DNA of 49,711 bases, taken from Chromobacterium amazonense. Its GTDB lineage: Bacteria > Pseudomonadota > Gammaproteobacteria > Burkholderiales > Chromobacteriaceae. The translations under genes and the position numbers were made by a program. The notes beneath the pieces are model-generated. The model did no database searches. It was not told the DNA's origin and was given only the letters and a program-made list of their open reading frames with translations. Location: assembly GCF_001855565.1 (NCBI RefSeq), contig NZ_MKCR01000016.1, forward strand, positions 1 to 49,711, written 5' to 3'. Below are positions 36,805 through 45,579 of this stretch, piece after piece. Each line of letters begins with the position of its first letter. The stretch's first letter is position 1.

Positions 36805-37710
36805 ATGCAATCTCTCTCCCTTGCCTACCGGCAACTGAACACGCTTATCCTGGGCAAGCCGCAGCCGATCCGGCTGGCCTTCGCTTGCCTGATCGCGCGC
36901 GGCCATCTGTTGATCGACGATGTCCCCGGCGTCGGCAAGACCACGCTGGCGCACGGCCTGGCCGCCGTGCTGGGCCTGGATTACCGCCGGGTGCAGTTCA
37001 CCAGCGACCTGCTGCCGGCCGATATCCTGGGCGTCAGCATCTATCAGCGCGACGGCGGGCGCTTCGAGCTGCACAAAGGGCCGGTGTTCACCCAGGTGCT
37101 GCTGGCAGACGAGATCAACCGCGCCTCGCCCAAGGTGCAGTCGGCGCTGTTGGAGGCGATGGAGGAGCGCCAGGTGTCGATAGACGGCGAGACCCATGCG
37201 CTGCCGTCGCCGTTTTTCGTCATCGCCACGCAGAATCCCGGCGAGCAGATGGGGACGTTTCCCTTGCCGGAATCGCAGCTGGACCGCTTCCTGATGCGGA
37301 TCTCGTTGGGCTATCCGCCGCGCGAGGCCGAGCGCGCGCTGCTGATGGGCGAGGACAGGCGCGACCTGCTGGCGCGATTCCAGGCGGTGATTTCGCCGGG
37401 CGAGCTGCAGGCGCTGCAGCAGCAGGCCGCCGCCGTGACGGTGGCGCCGGCCCTGGCCGATTATCTGCTGGCGCTGCTGGAAGCCACGCGGCGTCCCGGC
37501 CTGTTCGTCACCGGGCTGAGTCCGCGCGCCGGGCAGGCCCTGGTGGCCGCAGCCCGCGGCTGGGCCTTGCTGTCCGGGCGCGATCATCTGCTGCCGGAGG
37601 ACGTCAAGGCGATCTTTCTGCCGGTGGCGGCGCACCGGCTGCAGTCGGCGTCCGGCGTGGACGTCGGCCAGGAACTGGAGCGGCTGCTCGCCCATGTCGC
37701 CATTCCGTGA
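36805..37710 (+). CDS. MoxR family AAA+ ATPase
   Basis: A 301-residue MoxR-type chaperone ATPase. Walker A is LIDDVPGVGKTTLAHGLA and Walker B is VLLADEINRASPKVQSALLEAMEE, followed by the family segments SPFFVIATQNPGEQMGTFPLPESQLDRFLM and the C-terminal SPRAGQALVAAARGWALL. MoxR ATPases typically act with DUF58 and von Willebrand-type partners in folding or activating membrane-linked complexes. I chose the ATG at 36805; an in-frame ATG at 36754 is less likely. The 3' end overlaps the DUF58 gene by 17 bases. Confidence 0.93.
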   Translation: MQSLSLAYRQLNTLILGKPQPIRLAFACLIARGHLLIDDVPGVGKTTLAHGLAAVLGLDYRRVQFTSDLLPADILGVSIYQRDGGRFELHKGPVFTQVLLADEINRASPKVQSALLEAMEERQVSIDGETHALPSPFFVIATQNPGEQMGTFPLPESQLDRFLMRISLGYPPREAERALLMGEDRRDLLARFQAVISPGELQALQQQAAAVTVAPALADYLLALLEATRRPGLFVTGLSPRAGQALVAAARGWALLSGRDHLLPEDVKAIFLPVAAHRLQSASGVDVGQELERLLAHVAIP

Positions 37711-38641
37711 TCGCTTGCGGCATTGGTGGCTGGCGCGGCTGCCGCTGCAGGATCGCTGCGAACTGACGCAGCGCCGGATATACCTGCTGCCTACCCGTTT
37801 TGGCTTGCTGTTGCTGACGGTGGCGCTGGCGGTGTGGGTGGGCGCGCTGAATTACCAGGTCAGCCTGGCCTATGCCCTGGCGTTCTGGATTGTGGGTCTG
37901 GCGCTGGTGGCGGTGCTGATGGCCTATCGCCAGTTGTCCGGCCTGGTCGTGTCGGCCGAGGCCGGCGCGCCGGTGTTCGCCGGCGACCCTGCCGGTTTCC
38001 GCCTGCGGCTGGACAGTCCGCAGCCGCAGGCGCGGCAACTGTCGCTGCATCTCTTGGGCCGGGACGATGCCCTGATTCCCTGCGTGTTCGACGGCTATGG
38101 CGGAGAGGCGGCGCTGGAGGTGCCGACCACCCGCCGCGGCTGGCTGGCGCTGCCGCCATGCGTGGTGCTAAGCGACGCGCCATTCGGCTTGATCCGCGCC
38201 TTGGCCGTGTTGCGCCTGGACGCGCGGGCGCTGGTCTATCCGGCGCCTTTGCCCGATGCGTCGCGCGGCGCCGGCGAAGGCGATGGCGGGGAGGGCGGCG
38301 ATACGCGTCCAGGTGGAGACGACTTCTCCCACCTCGACGCCTACCGCCATGGCGATACGCCGCGGCAGATCGCCTGGAAGGTGCTGGCGCAGCGCGACAC
38401 CTTGGCCAGCAAGCGTTTCGTCGGCGAGGCGGGCAGCGCGCTGCGGCTGATCCGCTGGAGCGATTACGGCCAGGAGCTGGACGCGGAGCGGAGATTGTCG
38501 CGGATGGCCTGGCGGGTGGAGCAGTGCGAGCGTCAACACCAGCACTACCGGCTGTGCCTGCCCGATGCCGAGATCGGTCCGCAGCCGCGGCAACGCGATC
38601 TGGCGCTGGCCGCGCTGGCCTTGTTCGGGAGCCGCGGATGA
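37694..38641 (+). CDS. DUF58 domain membrane protein
   Basis: A 315-residue protein with two N-terminal membrane segments (FGLLLLTVALAVWVGALNY, LAYALAFWIVGLALVAVLMAY). The C-terminal DUF58 part has the hallmark FSHLDAYRHGDTPRQIAWKVLAQRD. DUF58 proteins are regularly encoded after moxR and may be its targets, but their biochemical role is unsettled. It overlaps moxR by 17 bases and the transglutaminase gene by ATGA. Confidence 0.9.
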   Translation: MSPFRDRLRHWWLARLPLQDRCELTQRRIYLLPTRFGLLLLTVALAVWVGALNYQVSLAYALAFWIVGLALVAVLMAYRQLSGLVVSAEAGAPVFAGDPAGFRLRLDSPQPQARQLSLHLLGRDDALIPCVFDGYGGEAALEVPTTRRGWLALPPCVVLSDAPFGLIRALAVLRLDARALVYPAPLPDASRGAGEGDGGEGGDTRPGGDDFSHLDAYRHGDTPRQIAWKVLAQRDTLASKRFVGEAGSALRLIRWSDYGQELDAERRLSRMAWRVEQCERQHQHYRLCLPDAEIGPQPRQRDLALAALALFGSRG

Positions 38642-40566
38642 GCGGGGCGGGGCCGGCCATGCGCCATGGACCGGCGCTGCTGGCATTGGCCTGGGTCATG
38701 CTGCCCTTGGCATGGTTTCTGCCGCTGTGGTTGATGGCCCTGGGCGGCGCGGCCTTGCTCGGGCGCGGCTGGCTAGCCCGTCGCGCTGGGCGCTTGCCGT
38801 CGCGCTGGTTGCTGTTGCCGCTGCTGATGCTTTCCATCGGCGGAGCTTGGCTGCAATTGGGCACCTTGATCGGCCGCGAGGGCGGCGTGGCGCTGCTGGT
38901 GCTGCTGACGGCGTTCAAGGCCTATGAAACCGCCACGCCGCGCGACTGGCGCGTGCTGTTAGCGCTGGGTTTTTTCCTGGCGGCGATGCCGCTGCTGTTC
39001 AACCAGTCGCCGCTGATGGCGGCTTGGCTGGTGGCCGCCTTGCTGTTGCTGACCTGGGCCACCGCCATGCTGGCGGGCGGCTTGCCGCGCGGCAGCTGGC
39101 GCAGCGCGGCGCAGGCCTTGCTGTTGTCGCTGCCCATCATGCTGGTGCTGTTCGTGATGATGCCGCGCCTGCCGGAGCCGTTGTGGAGCATGCCGCGGCA
39201 ACAGCCTGTCGCCAGCAGCGGCTTGGGCGAGGATATGGAGCCCGGGAGCATCAGCAAACTGATTCTGAATCGCGAGCCGGCATTCAGCGTGGTGTTCGAT
39301 GGGCCGCCGCCGCGCCAGGATCAGCTGTACTGGCGGGTCATGCTGTTGGACGCGTTTGATGGCAGGCGCTGGCGTCGAGCGGCCGAGGAGAGGGTATCGC
39401 CGCTGGCGGTCACGGGCGGCCGTGAGTTGGCTTACAGCCTGACGCTGCGCGCCGATCAGGGACGTCTGCCGGCTTTGGAGATGCCGCTGGGCGCCGCGCC
39501 GGGCAGTCATCTGGCGTCCGGCGGCTTGCTGCGGCAGGATCGCAGCCAGGACGATCTGGCGCGTTACCCGCTGGTCAGCATGGTCGACGCGCGCGTCACG
39601 GAGCCGCTGTCGGCCGGCAGACGCGCCTTTTATTTGCAACTGCCGCCTGGCAACGCCAGAAGCCGCGCGCTGGCATGGCAACTGCGGCAGCGCGGCGGCA
39701 GCGAAAGCGGCTTTATGCGGGAGGCGTTGCAATATCTGCGGCTGGGGGCCTTCCGCTACACCTTGCAGCCGCCATTGCTGGGCGAGCAGCCGGTGGACGC
39801 GTTTCTGTTCGGCGCGCGGCAGGGGTTTTGCGAGCATTACGCCTCGGCCTTCGCCTTTCTTGCCCGCGCCGCCGGCATGCCGGCGCGGGTGGTCATCGGT
39901 TACCAGGGCGGGGAATACAATCCGCTGGGCCGCTTCTGGCTGGTGCGCTCCTCCGACGCCCACGCTTGGGTGGAAGTTTGGCTCGCGGATCAGAGGCAAT
40001 GGCTGAGAGTGGACCCGACCTCGGTGGTTTCTCCGAATCGGCTGGAGCAGGCGGCGGAACAGTCTTTGCCGGCTTTGCGCGGCGCGGACTTCGCGGGCGC
40101 GGCGCTGCCGCCGCAATGGCTACGCCGGTGGCGGCAGCAATGGCAGGCGGCGGATTTCGCCTGGCAGCAATGGGTGGTCGGTTACGATGCCGCCCGGCAG
40201 CGCGGTTTGTTCCGGCGACTGGGATTGGGAGACCATGTCGATGGCGGCAGCGTGGTGCGCGGCCTGATTATCGGCATGGCGCTGGCGCTATTGCCCTTGG
40301 CTTGGTGGTGGCGCAGACGGCCGCGGCGGCCGCCGCTGGCCGAAGGATGGATGAGGCTGCGGCAGCGGGTGGCGCAGCGCGGCGTCGCAGTCTCGCCCGC
40401 GCTTGGGCCGATTGAGCTGCTGAAGGCGGCCCAGGGCCTGCCGCGCGAGGATTTTGCCCGTCTGCAGCGCTTGGTGAAGGAGTATGTCGAGCTGCGCTAT
40501 CGACAGCAGCAGGCCGATGCGGGGCGGGAGCGGCGCTGGTTGCGCCAGGCGCGCCGCTGGAAATGA
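38638..40566 (+). CDS. Membrane transglutaminase-like protein (TgpA/DUF3488 type)
   Basis: A 642-residue protein with five to seven N-terminal membrane segments (about residues 8-190), a periplasmic transglutaminase domain, a further membrane segment near residue 545 (LIIGMALALLPLAWWW) and a C-terminal cytoplasmic DUF4129-like tail. The papain-type triad is visible: Cys398 in RQGFCEHYASAF, His442 in SSDAHAWVEVW and Asp459 in RVDPTSVV. The frame is open far upstream through the DUF58 gene, but the ATG at 38638 overlaps the DUF58 stop (ATGA) and fits the family. Pseudomonas TgpA, the studied homologue, is important for growth. Confidence 0.93.
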   Translation: MSGAGPAMRHGPALLALAWVMLPLAWFLPLWLMALGGAALLGRGWLARRAGRLPSRWLLLPLLMLSIGGAWLQLGTLIGREGGVALLVLLTAFKAYETATPRDWRVLLALGFFLAAMPLLFNQSPLMAAWLVAALLLLTWATAMLAGGLPRGSWRSAAQALLLSLPIMLVLFVMMPRLPEPLWSMPRQQPVASSGLGEDMEPGSISKLILNREPAFSVVFDGPPPRQDQLYWRVMLLDAFDGRRWRRAAEERVSPLAVTGGRELAYSLTLRADQGRLPALEMPLGAAPGSHLASGGLLRQDRSQDDLARYPLVSMVDARVTEPLSAGRRAFYLQLPPGNARSRALAWQLRQRGGSESGFMREALQYLRLGAFRYTLQPPLLGEQPVDAFLFGARQGFCEHYASAFAFLARAAGMPARVVIGYQGGEYNPLGRFWLVRSSDAHAWVEVWLADQRQWLRVDPTSVVSPNRLEQAAEQSLPALRGADFAGAALPPQWLRRWRQQWQAADFAWQQWVVGYDAARQRGLFRRLGLGDHVDGGSVVRGLIIGMALALLPLAWWWRRRPRRPPLAEGWMRLRQRVAQRGVAVSPALGPIELLKAAQGLPREDFARLQRLVKEYVELRYRQQQADAGRERRWLRQARRWK

Positions 40567-40569
40567 CAA

Positions 40570-40590
40570 GGCCCGGCATGGGGCCGGGCC
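40570..40590. terminator. Hairpin between convergent tgpA-like gene and rpoS
   Basis: GGCCCGGC (40570-40577) and GCCGGGCC (40583-40590) form a perfect 8-bp stem with a five-base loop, starting four bases after the transglutaminase gene stop. There is no T run, so termination strength is uncertain. Confidence 0.5.
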
Positions 40591-40611
40591 GATGAACGAG
40601 GTTTGCCGCGT

Positions 40612-41562
40612 TTAGAGCAGGAAGTCGCGAGAGATGCCCTTGCGGCGCAGGATGCGGCGCAGTTGCTCCAGCCCTTCGATCTGGATCTGCCGCACGCGCT
40701 CGCGGGTCAGGTTCAGCGAGGCGGCCAGCTCTTCCAGCGTGCAGATCTCGTAGCCGTTCAAGCCGTAGCGGCGTTCGATCACCAAGCGCTGCTTCTCGTT
40801 CAACTGGCCCAGCCAGTCATGCACGAAGCTTTCCAGTTGGCTGTTGTGCAGCTGCAGCTCCGGCTCCTCATGCTGCTCGTCCGGGATCGATTCGCCGATG
40901 GACAGCATCGGGTCGATGTCCAGCGGCGCATCCAGCGAGGCCATGCGCTCGTTCAGGTTCATCACCTTGCGCACGTCGTCCACCGGTTTGCCGACCAAAT
41001 GGGCGATTTCGTCCAGCGTGGGTTCGCGCCCGATCTGGCTTTCCAGGTGGCGCGAGGCGCGCAGGTAGACGTTCAGTTCCTTGATCACATGCACCGGCAG
41101 CCGAATGGTGCGCGATTGGTTCATGATCGCCCGCTCTATGCTTTGGCGTATCCACCAGGTGGCATAGGTGGAGAAGCGGAAGCCGCGCTCCGGATCGAAC
41201 TTTTCCAGCGCGTGCATCAAACCGATATTGCCTTCCTCGATCAGATCCAGCAGCGCCAGTCCGCGGTTGATGTAGTGCTTGGCGATGTTCACCACCAGGC
41301 GCAGATTGTGCTCGATCATTTTCTGGCGCGCTTCAAACTCCCCGGCGACTACGCGGCGCGCCAGCGCCAGCTCTTCTTGCGGGGTCAGCAGCGCGTTGTT
41401 GCCGATGTCGTTCAGGTAAATCTGGGTGACATCGGCGACCACGTCTTCAAAGGCCGCGGTGCTGTCCGCGCTTTCCTCGGCTTCGGCTTCCGCTGCGCCT
41501 TCTTCGGCGGCTTCCTCGTCGAGAATTTCGCTCTCGTCCAGAATGTCGATTTCGTTGCTCAT
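40612..41562 (-). CDS. rpoS: RNA polymerase sigma factor RpoS
   Basis: The general stress and stationary-phase sigma factor. The 316-residue protein has an acidic N-terminus (region 1.1-like, [16 protein letters not shown]), region 1.2 ([21 protein letters not shown]), region 2 ([49 protein letters not shown]), region 3 and region 4 ([39 protein letters not shown]). Regions 2 and 4 differ from RpoD in the RpoS manner. It lies 49 bases downstream of nlpD on the same strand, the standard arrangement, and the main rpoS promoter is usually within nlpD. Confidence 0.97.
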   Translation of the reverse strand: MSNEIDILDESEILDEEAAEEGAAEAEAEESADSTAAFEDVVADVTQIYLNDIGNNALLTPQEELALARRVVAGEFEARQKMIEHNLRLVVNIAKHYINRGLALLDLIEEGNIGLMHALEKFDPERGFRFSTYATWWIRQSIERAIMNQSRTIRLPVHVIKELNVYLRASRHLESQIGREPTLDEIAHLVGKPVDDVRKVMNLNERMASLDAPLDIDPMLSIGESIPDEQHEEPELQLHNSQLESFVHDWLGQLNEKQRLVIERRYGLNGYEICTLEELAASLNLTRERVRQIQIEGLEQLRRILRRKGISRDFLL

Positions 41563-41611
41563 GTCTCTACCCCCGTCGCTGTCTGGTCCCGGCGGGGGCA
41601 GAGCCTACCCG

Positions 41612-42688
41612 CTAGGACTTGTGTTCAAGATACTGCATCGGATCCACAGGCTTGCCGAAACGGCGCACCTCAAAGTGCAGCTTGACTTGGTCGGCATCGG
41701 TATTGCCCATTTCGGCAATCTTCTGCCCTTTTTTGACAGACTGTCCCTCCTTGACCAGCAGCTGGCTGTTATGCGCGTAAGCCGACAGGAAAGTCTTGTT
41801 GTGCTTGATGATGATCAGCTTGCCGTAGCCGCGCAGCCCGGTCCCGCTGTACACCACCTTGCCATCTCCTGCCGCGAGCACCGGCTGGCCCATGCGCCCG
41901 CTGATTTCAATGCCTTTATTGCTTTCCGAGAAACCCTTGATGAGCTTGCCCTCGGTCGGCCACAGCCATGCCACCGCGTCTTCTTCCTGCTTGGCCGCGG
42001 GGGCGCTGGCCTCCTGCGCCGGCGCGGCGGCAACTGCCGTGCTGGCTTCCTGCTTTTTCCCCGGGGTGGGGGAAGGGGTTGAGCTTGATGCCTGAGCGTT
42101 GTTTTTGGCTGTAGCGCGGCCCTCGCTCTGAGCCGCGATGTCCTTGGCCGCTTCGCCGCTGTAAGGCAGCTTCAGCGCCTTCGGATACGTCTTGACCGCG
42201 CCGCCGGCCGCCGCCGCGGATTCCACTGGCGCAGTCTGCGCCCCTGCCGCCGTGGCAACCGGCGCCGGTCTTGCATCACCGCCCGGCGGCGTCAGCCGCA
42301 ACACCTGGCCGACCTTGACGCCGGTGTCCGGCAGGTTATTCCAGGCCGCGACATCCTTATACTTCAAGCCATGGTTCAACGAGATCCGGAACAGATTGTC
42401 GCCCGGCTTCACCACGTAAGTCTGTTCGCCTGCGGCTGGCGCGGGCGTTGCCGGCGCTTGGCCCACAGGCTGCATATTCAGGTTGCCTGCGTCCCGGTAG
42501 GGCATGGCTTCCGTGTTGGCCGCATGATTTGCGTTGGCTGCCACCGGGGCCGGTTTGTTGCTGCTTATCGTCGAGGGCGCCGCGGATTCCACCGGCGCCG
42601 CCTGCTGTACCATGCTGCTGCAGCCGGCTAATGCGGTGGCGGCTAGCGCAGCTAATATATGGGCATACCTGCAATGCATTTTTAGCAT
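41612..42688 (-). CDS. nlpD: NlpD-like lipoprotein with LysM and degenerate LytM domain
   Basis: An outer-membrane-type lipoprotein that activates an N-acetylmuramyl-L-alanine amidase at the division septum in E. coli. The 358-residue protein has a lipobox (ATALAGC), a LysM domain near residues 87-132 (YVVKPGDNLFRISLNHGL, VKVGQVLRLTPP), an Ala/Pro-rich linker and a C-terminal M23/LytM domain. The catalytic ligands are degraded: NKGIEISG replaces the HxGxD motif and KLHFEVR replaces HLHFEIR. It should therefore act as an activator and not as an enzyme, like NlpD and EnvC. It lies between pcm and rpoS. Confidence 0.92.
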   Translation of the reverse strand: MLKMHCRYAHILAALAATALAGCSSMVQQAAPVESAAPSTISSNKPAPVAANANHAANTEAMPYRDAGNLNMQPVGQAPATPAPAAGEQTYVVKPGDNLFRISLNHGLKYKDVAAWNNLPDTGVKVGQVLRLTPPGGDARPAPVATAAGAQTAPVESAAAAGGAVKTYPKALKLPYSGEAAKDIAAQSEGRATAKNNAQASSSTPSPTPGKKQEASTAVAAAPAQEASAPAAKQEEDAVAWLWPTEGKLIKGFSESNKGIEISGRMGQPVLAAGDGKVVYSGTGLRGYGKLIIIKHNKTFLSAYAHNSQLLVKEGQSVKKGQKIAEMGNTDADQVKLHFEVRRFGKPVDPMQYLEHKS

Positions 42689-42762
42689 GTTTTTGTGTAG
42701 AAGCGTTTAAGTTGGGGTCTTGCTCGATTGTCTGACAGTGATAGTGTTGCGTTTTTGCAGTT

Positions 42763-43431
42763 TTAACTGCGTCCATTGAGCAGGGGCACAAATTTCACTG
42801 AATCGAGCCTGGTCTTTTGCAAACCTTGCGCGGTTTTCTCCAGCAGCCATAAATGTTGCTCGCCGTCTCCCAGCGGCAGCACCATTCTGCCGCCGTCGGC
42901 CAGCTGATCCACCAGGGCGGTCGGCACCGCGCGCGCTGCGGCGGTGACGATGATGCCGTCGAAGGGCGCGGCCTCGGCCAGTCCGGCATTGCCGTCGCCG
43001 TGCACTAAGCGTGCGTGAACCAGCTTGGCGGCGCGCAGATTGCGTCTTGCTTGGTCCAGAATCGTGCCCAGTCGTTCCACTGAATAGACTTCGGCGCCCG
43101 CCTTCAAGAGCACCGCCGTCTGGTAGCCGCAGCCGGTGCCGATCTCGAGGATCTTGCCGGGCGGGCGCCCCTGGATCAGCAGTTCGGTCATGCGCGCCAC
43201 CGTCAGCGGCTGCGAGATGGTCTGGCCGTGGCCTATAGGCAGCGACACATCGTCGTAGGCGCGGGTGGCCAGGGCCTGATCGACGAACAGATGGCGAGGC
43301 ACTTCATGCATGGCGGACAGCACTCGCTCATCGGCGATGCCATGCTGGCGCAGACGGTCGGTCATGCGCCGGCGCGTGCGCTCGGAAAGCATGCCGTAAG
43401 CCTGGCTGTTCTGTGTCAGCGGTGAAGCCAT
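42763..43431 (-). CDS. pcm: Protein-L-isoaspartate O-methyltransferase
   Basis: Methylates isoaspartyl residues so that they can be repaired. The 222-residue protein has [51 protein letters not shown] and the SAM motif [46 protein letters not shown] follows. It overlaps surE by 16 bases. The surE-pcm-nlpD-rpoS order is conserved in proteobacteria and ties protein repair to stationary phase. Confidence 0.97.
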   Translation of the reverse strand: MASPLTQNSQAYGMLSERTRRRMTDRLRQHGIADERVLSAMHEVPRHLFVDQALATRAYDDVSLPIGHGQTISQPLTVARMTELLIQGRPPGKILEIGTGCGYQTAVLLKAGAEVYSVERLGTILDQARRNLRAAKLVHARLVHGDGNAGLAEAAPFDGIIVTAAARAVPTALVDQLADGGRMVLPLGDGEQHLWLLEKTAQGLQKTRLDSVKFVPLLNGRS

Positions 43432-44159
43432 GTGGAAATCCTGTCCAATTGCCCGTAGGCGGTCAGATCCAGCATCAGCGGCGTCACAGAGGGCTGATTC
43501 GCCGCAATGCAGCCGAAGTCGGTACCGGCTCCGGCGTCCTGCACTGCGCCGACCGGCCCTACCCAGTATATCGTCTCGCCGCGAGGATTCTGAGATTTGA
43601 TCACCGGCTGCGCGGCGTGGCGGCGTCCCAGCCGGGTGACTTGCATCGCGCCGAGTTGTTCCGGCGGCGTGTCCGGCACGTTCACATTCAGCAGCACCGG
43701 CTGGGCGAACGGCTGTTCCAGGCAGCGTTCTACCAATTGTTCCACCACTTTGCCGGCGGTGGCGAAATGCCTGCCGCTATGGCCGGCCAGCGAAACCGCG
43801 ATGGACGGGATGCCGAGCATGAAGCCTTCGGTGGCGGCCGCCACCGTGCCGGAATACAGCGTGTCGTCGCCCATATTGGGGCCGTGGTTGATGCCGGTGA
43901 ACACCATGTCCGGCTTGAAATCCAACAGTCCGGTCACCGCCAGATGCACGCAGTCGGTGGGGGTGCCGTTGACGTAGTAAAAGCCGTTGTCCGCCGAGCG
44001 CACCGTCAAGGGGCGGTCCAGCGTCAGCGAGTTGCTGGCGCCGCTGCGGTCGCGGTCCGGCGCCACGACCACCACCTCGCCGTAACGCCTCAGCGTTTGG
44101 GCCAGCATGGCGAGGCCTGGGGCGGCGTAGCCGTCATCGTTGCTCAGCAGAAACTTCAT
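43416..44159 (-). CDS. surE: 5'-nucleotidase SurE
   Basis: A metal-dependent nucleotidase and exopolyphosphatase associated with survival in stationary phase. The 247-residue protein starts with the family motif [19 protein letters not shown], and has [52 protein letters not shown] and SIAVSL. The 3' end overlaps pcm by 16 bases. It is the first gene of the surE-pcm-nlpD-rpoS cluster. Confidence 0.97.
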   Translation of the reverse strand: MKFLLSNDDGYAAPGLAMLAQTLRRYGEVVVVAPDRDRSGASNSLTLDRPLTVRSADNGFYYVNGTPTDCVHLAVTGLLDFKPDMVFTGINHGPNMGDDTLYSGTVAAATEGFMLGIPSIAVSLAGHSGRHFATAGKVVEQLVERCLEQPFAQPVLLNVNVPDTPPEQLGAMQVTRLGRRHAAQPVIKSQNPRGETIYWVGPVGAVQDAGAGTDFGCIAANQPSVTPLMLDLTAYGQLDRISTWLHR

Positions 44160-44239
44160 ACTGTCTTTCCGTATTCATCGCGTGATTGTAGCGCCGCCAT
44201 CATGACAGCGAATAGTGCCGCGAGGCGGCGGCGGACCGT

Positions 44240-44263
44240 AAAAAAACCCGCTTCGGGCGGGTT
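44240..44263 (-). terminator. Terminator of nadA
   Basis: On the minus strand AACCCGC and GCGGGTT form a 7-bp stem around CCGAA, followed by seven T residues (44246-44240). It lies 13 bases beyond the nadA stop and upstream of surE. Confidence 0.88.
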
Positions 44264-44275
44264 GTGCGGCCTGGC

Positions 44276-45193
44276 TCAGGCGTAGTAGCGTTTGCTGAAT
44301 TCCAGCATGCGCTCAATCGGCACGCGCGCGGCGTCCATCTGCTCGGCGCTCAGGTAGTCGATCACCAGACCTTCGCCTTGCTGGGCGCGCTTGACCGCTT
44401 CGATGCTGTTCATCTTCATGTAAGGACAGGAATTGCACTGGCAGCCGGCGTAGATCGGCGCCTGGCGCAGGTCCAGATCCGGGCGGGCCAGCCCCATGTT
44501 GTACAGGATGCCGTCCTCGGTGGCGACGAAGATCACCGCCTTGGTATTGCCCTGGTAGTTTTTCACCCAGTTCAGCATGCCGGAGGTGGAGCCGACGTAA
44601 TCGGCCTTCTTCAGCACCGGCAGCGGGCTTTCCGGGTGGGCGATCAGGTATTTGTCGCCGGACGCGGCGGCGAAGGCCTCGTTCAGCGCGGCCTCGTTGA
44701 ACTTGTCGTGCACTTCGCACACGGCGGACCACAGCGGCATGTCGTAGCCGTACTGGTCGTTCAGGTAGCCCCCCATATTGCGGTCCGGCGAGAAGATGAC
44801 TTTTTTACCTTCGGCATACAGATGCGCGATGATGTCGTCGACATTGCGGCTGGTGACGATCCAGTCCGATACCGCCTTGTGTTCGGCGCTGGAGTTGATG
44901 TAAGCGACGTGGACATGGTCCGGGTAACGCTTGCGCCACTGGGTCAGCTCGACGACGTCGGTTTGCGTCACCAGCGAACAGGTGGAGCCTGCGTCCGGCA
45001 GGATCACCGTGGCTTCCGGGTTCAGGATCTTCGCGGTCTCGGCCATGAAACGCACGCCGGCGAACACGATGATGTCGGCCTGGGCTTCCTTGGCGTACAG
45101 CGACAGTTCCAGGCTGTCACCCACTTTGTCGGCCATCTGCTGGATTTCCGGTTGGGTGTAATAATGAGCGAGTGTGACGACGCGTTTCGTCAT
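44276..45193 (-). CDS. nadA: Quinolinate synthase NadA
   Basis: Condenses iminoaspartate with dihydroxyacetone phosphate to quinolinate in NAD synthesis, using a [4Fe-4S] cluster. The 305-residue protein is of the shorter type. The three cluster cysteines lie in DAGSTCSLV, LWSAVCEVH and AGCQCNSCPYM (one of the cluster of three). VTLAHYYTQPEIQQMAD, FAGVRFMAETAKIL, FSPDRNMGGYL and GSTSGMLNWV complete the family pattern. An AGGAG site precedes the ATG, which supports the short N-terminus. nadB and nadC are not in view. Confidence 0.95.
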   Translation of the reverse strand: MTKRVVTLAHYYTQPEIQQMADKVGDSLELSLYAKEAQADIIVFAGVRFMAETAKILNPEATVILPDAGSTCSLVTQTDVVELTQWRKRYPDHVHVAYINSSAEHKAVSDWIVTSRNVDDIIAHLYAEGKKVIFSPDRNMGGYLNDQYGYDMPLWSAVCEVHDKFNEAALNEAFAAASGDKYLIAHPESPLPVLKKADYVGSTSGMLNWVKNYQGNTKAVIFVATEDGILYNMGLARPDLDLRQAPIYAGCQCNSCPYMKMNSIEAVKRAQQGEGLVIDYLSAEQMDAARVPIERMLEFSKRYYA

Positions 45194-45270
45194 GGTGTGT
45201 CGGCTCCTGCCTGGCCGAGGGTTTCCCGGCCGGTTGCGTGCTGCGGCGCAAAATACGTTTATTGCGAAAC

Positions 45271-45300
45271 TGTAAAGGTTAGCAATATTGTAAAGGCTGC
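45271..45300. repeat. Short direct repeat upstream of nadA
   Basis: TGTAAAGGTTAGC (45271-45283) and TGTAAAGGCTGC (45289-45300) are direct repeats 18 bases apart, in the 386-base gap between nadA and the acetyltransferase gene. They could be a tandem regulator site. The gap also has a GC hairpin (GCCGCC, GGCGGC near 45430) and otherwise nothing that I can support. Confidence 0.3.
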
Positions 45301-45579
45301 GCCACTAGCTCGGCATGGCCGGCGGCGAAATTCAACCGGTGCGGACCAGCTTACCCACATGTGCATGGTTTGCCGGAGGTCAATATGACGCGCAGGTTCG
45401 CTCTGCATGATGGGAAGGGCTGGGCGCCGCCGCGTGACGGCGGCTACGCCGTCCCTCCTTCCCGCTTCGGCAGCCGCTGCTGTCGCGCGCATTTCGCATG
45501 GATCACGTAATCTTGCAGTGCAGCCGACGCCTGCCGGCAGGGCGCTACTGATTGATATTGTTTCCGAGGACACGCACGC

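Noticed and set aside
37723-38637. Upstream extension of the transglutaminase frame through the DUF58 gene
   Set aside because: The frame is open by chance. The DUF58 protein in the other frame is genuine and its stop overlaps the transglutaminase ATG.
44276-45193. nadA truncated at the 5' end
   Set aside because: The 305-residue length matches the short NadA class, all cluster cysteines are present, and an AGGAG site precedes the chosen ATG.
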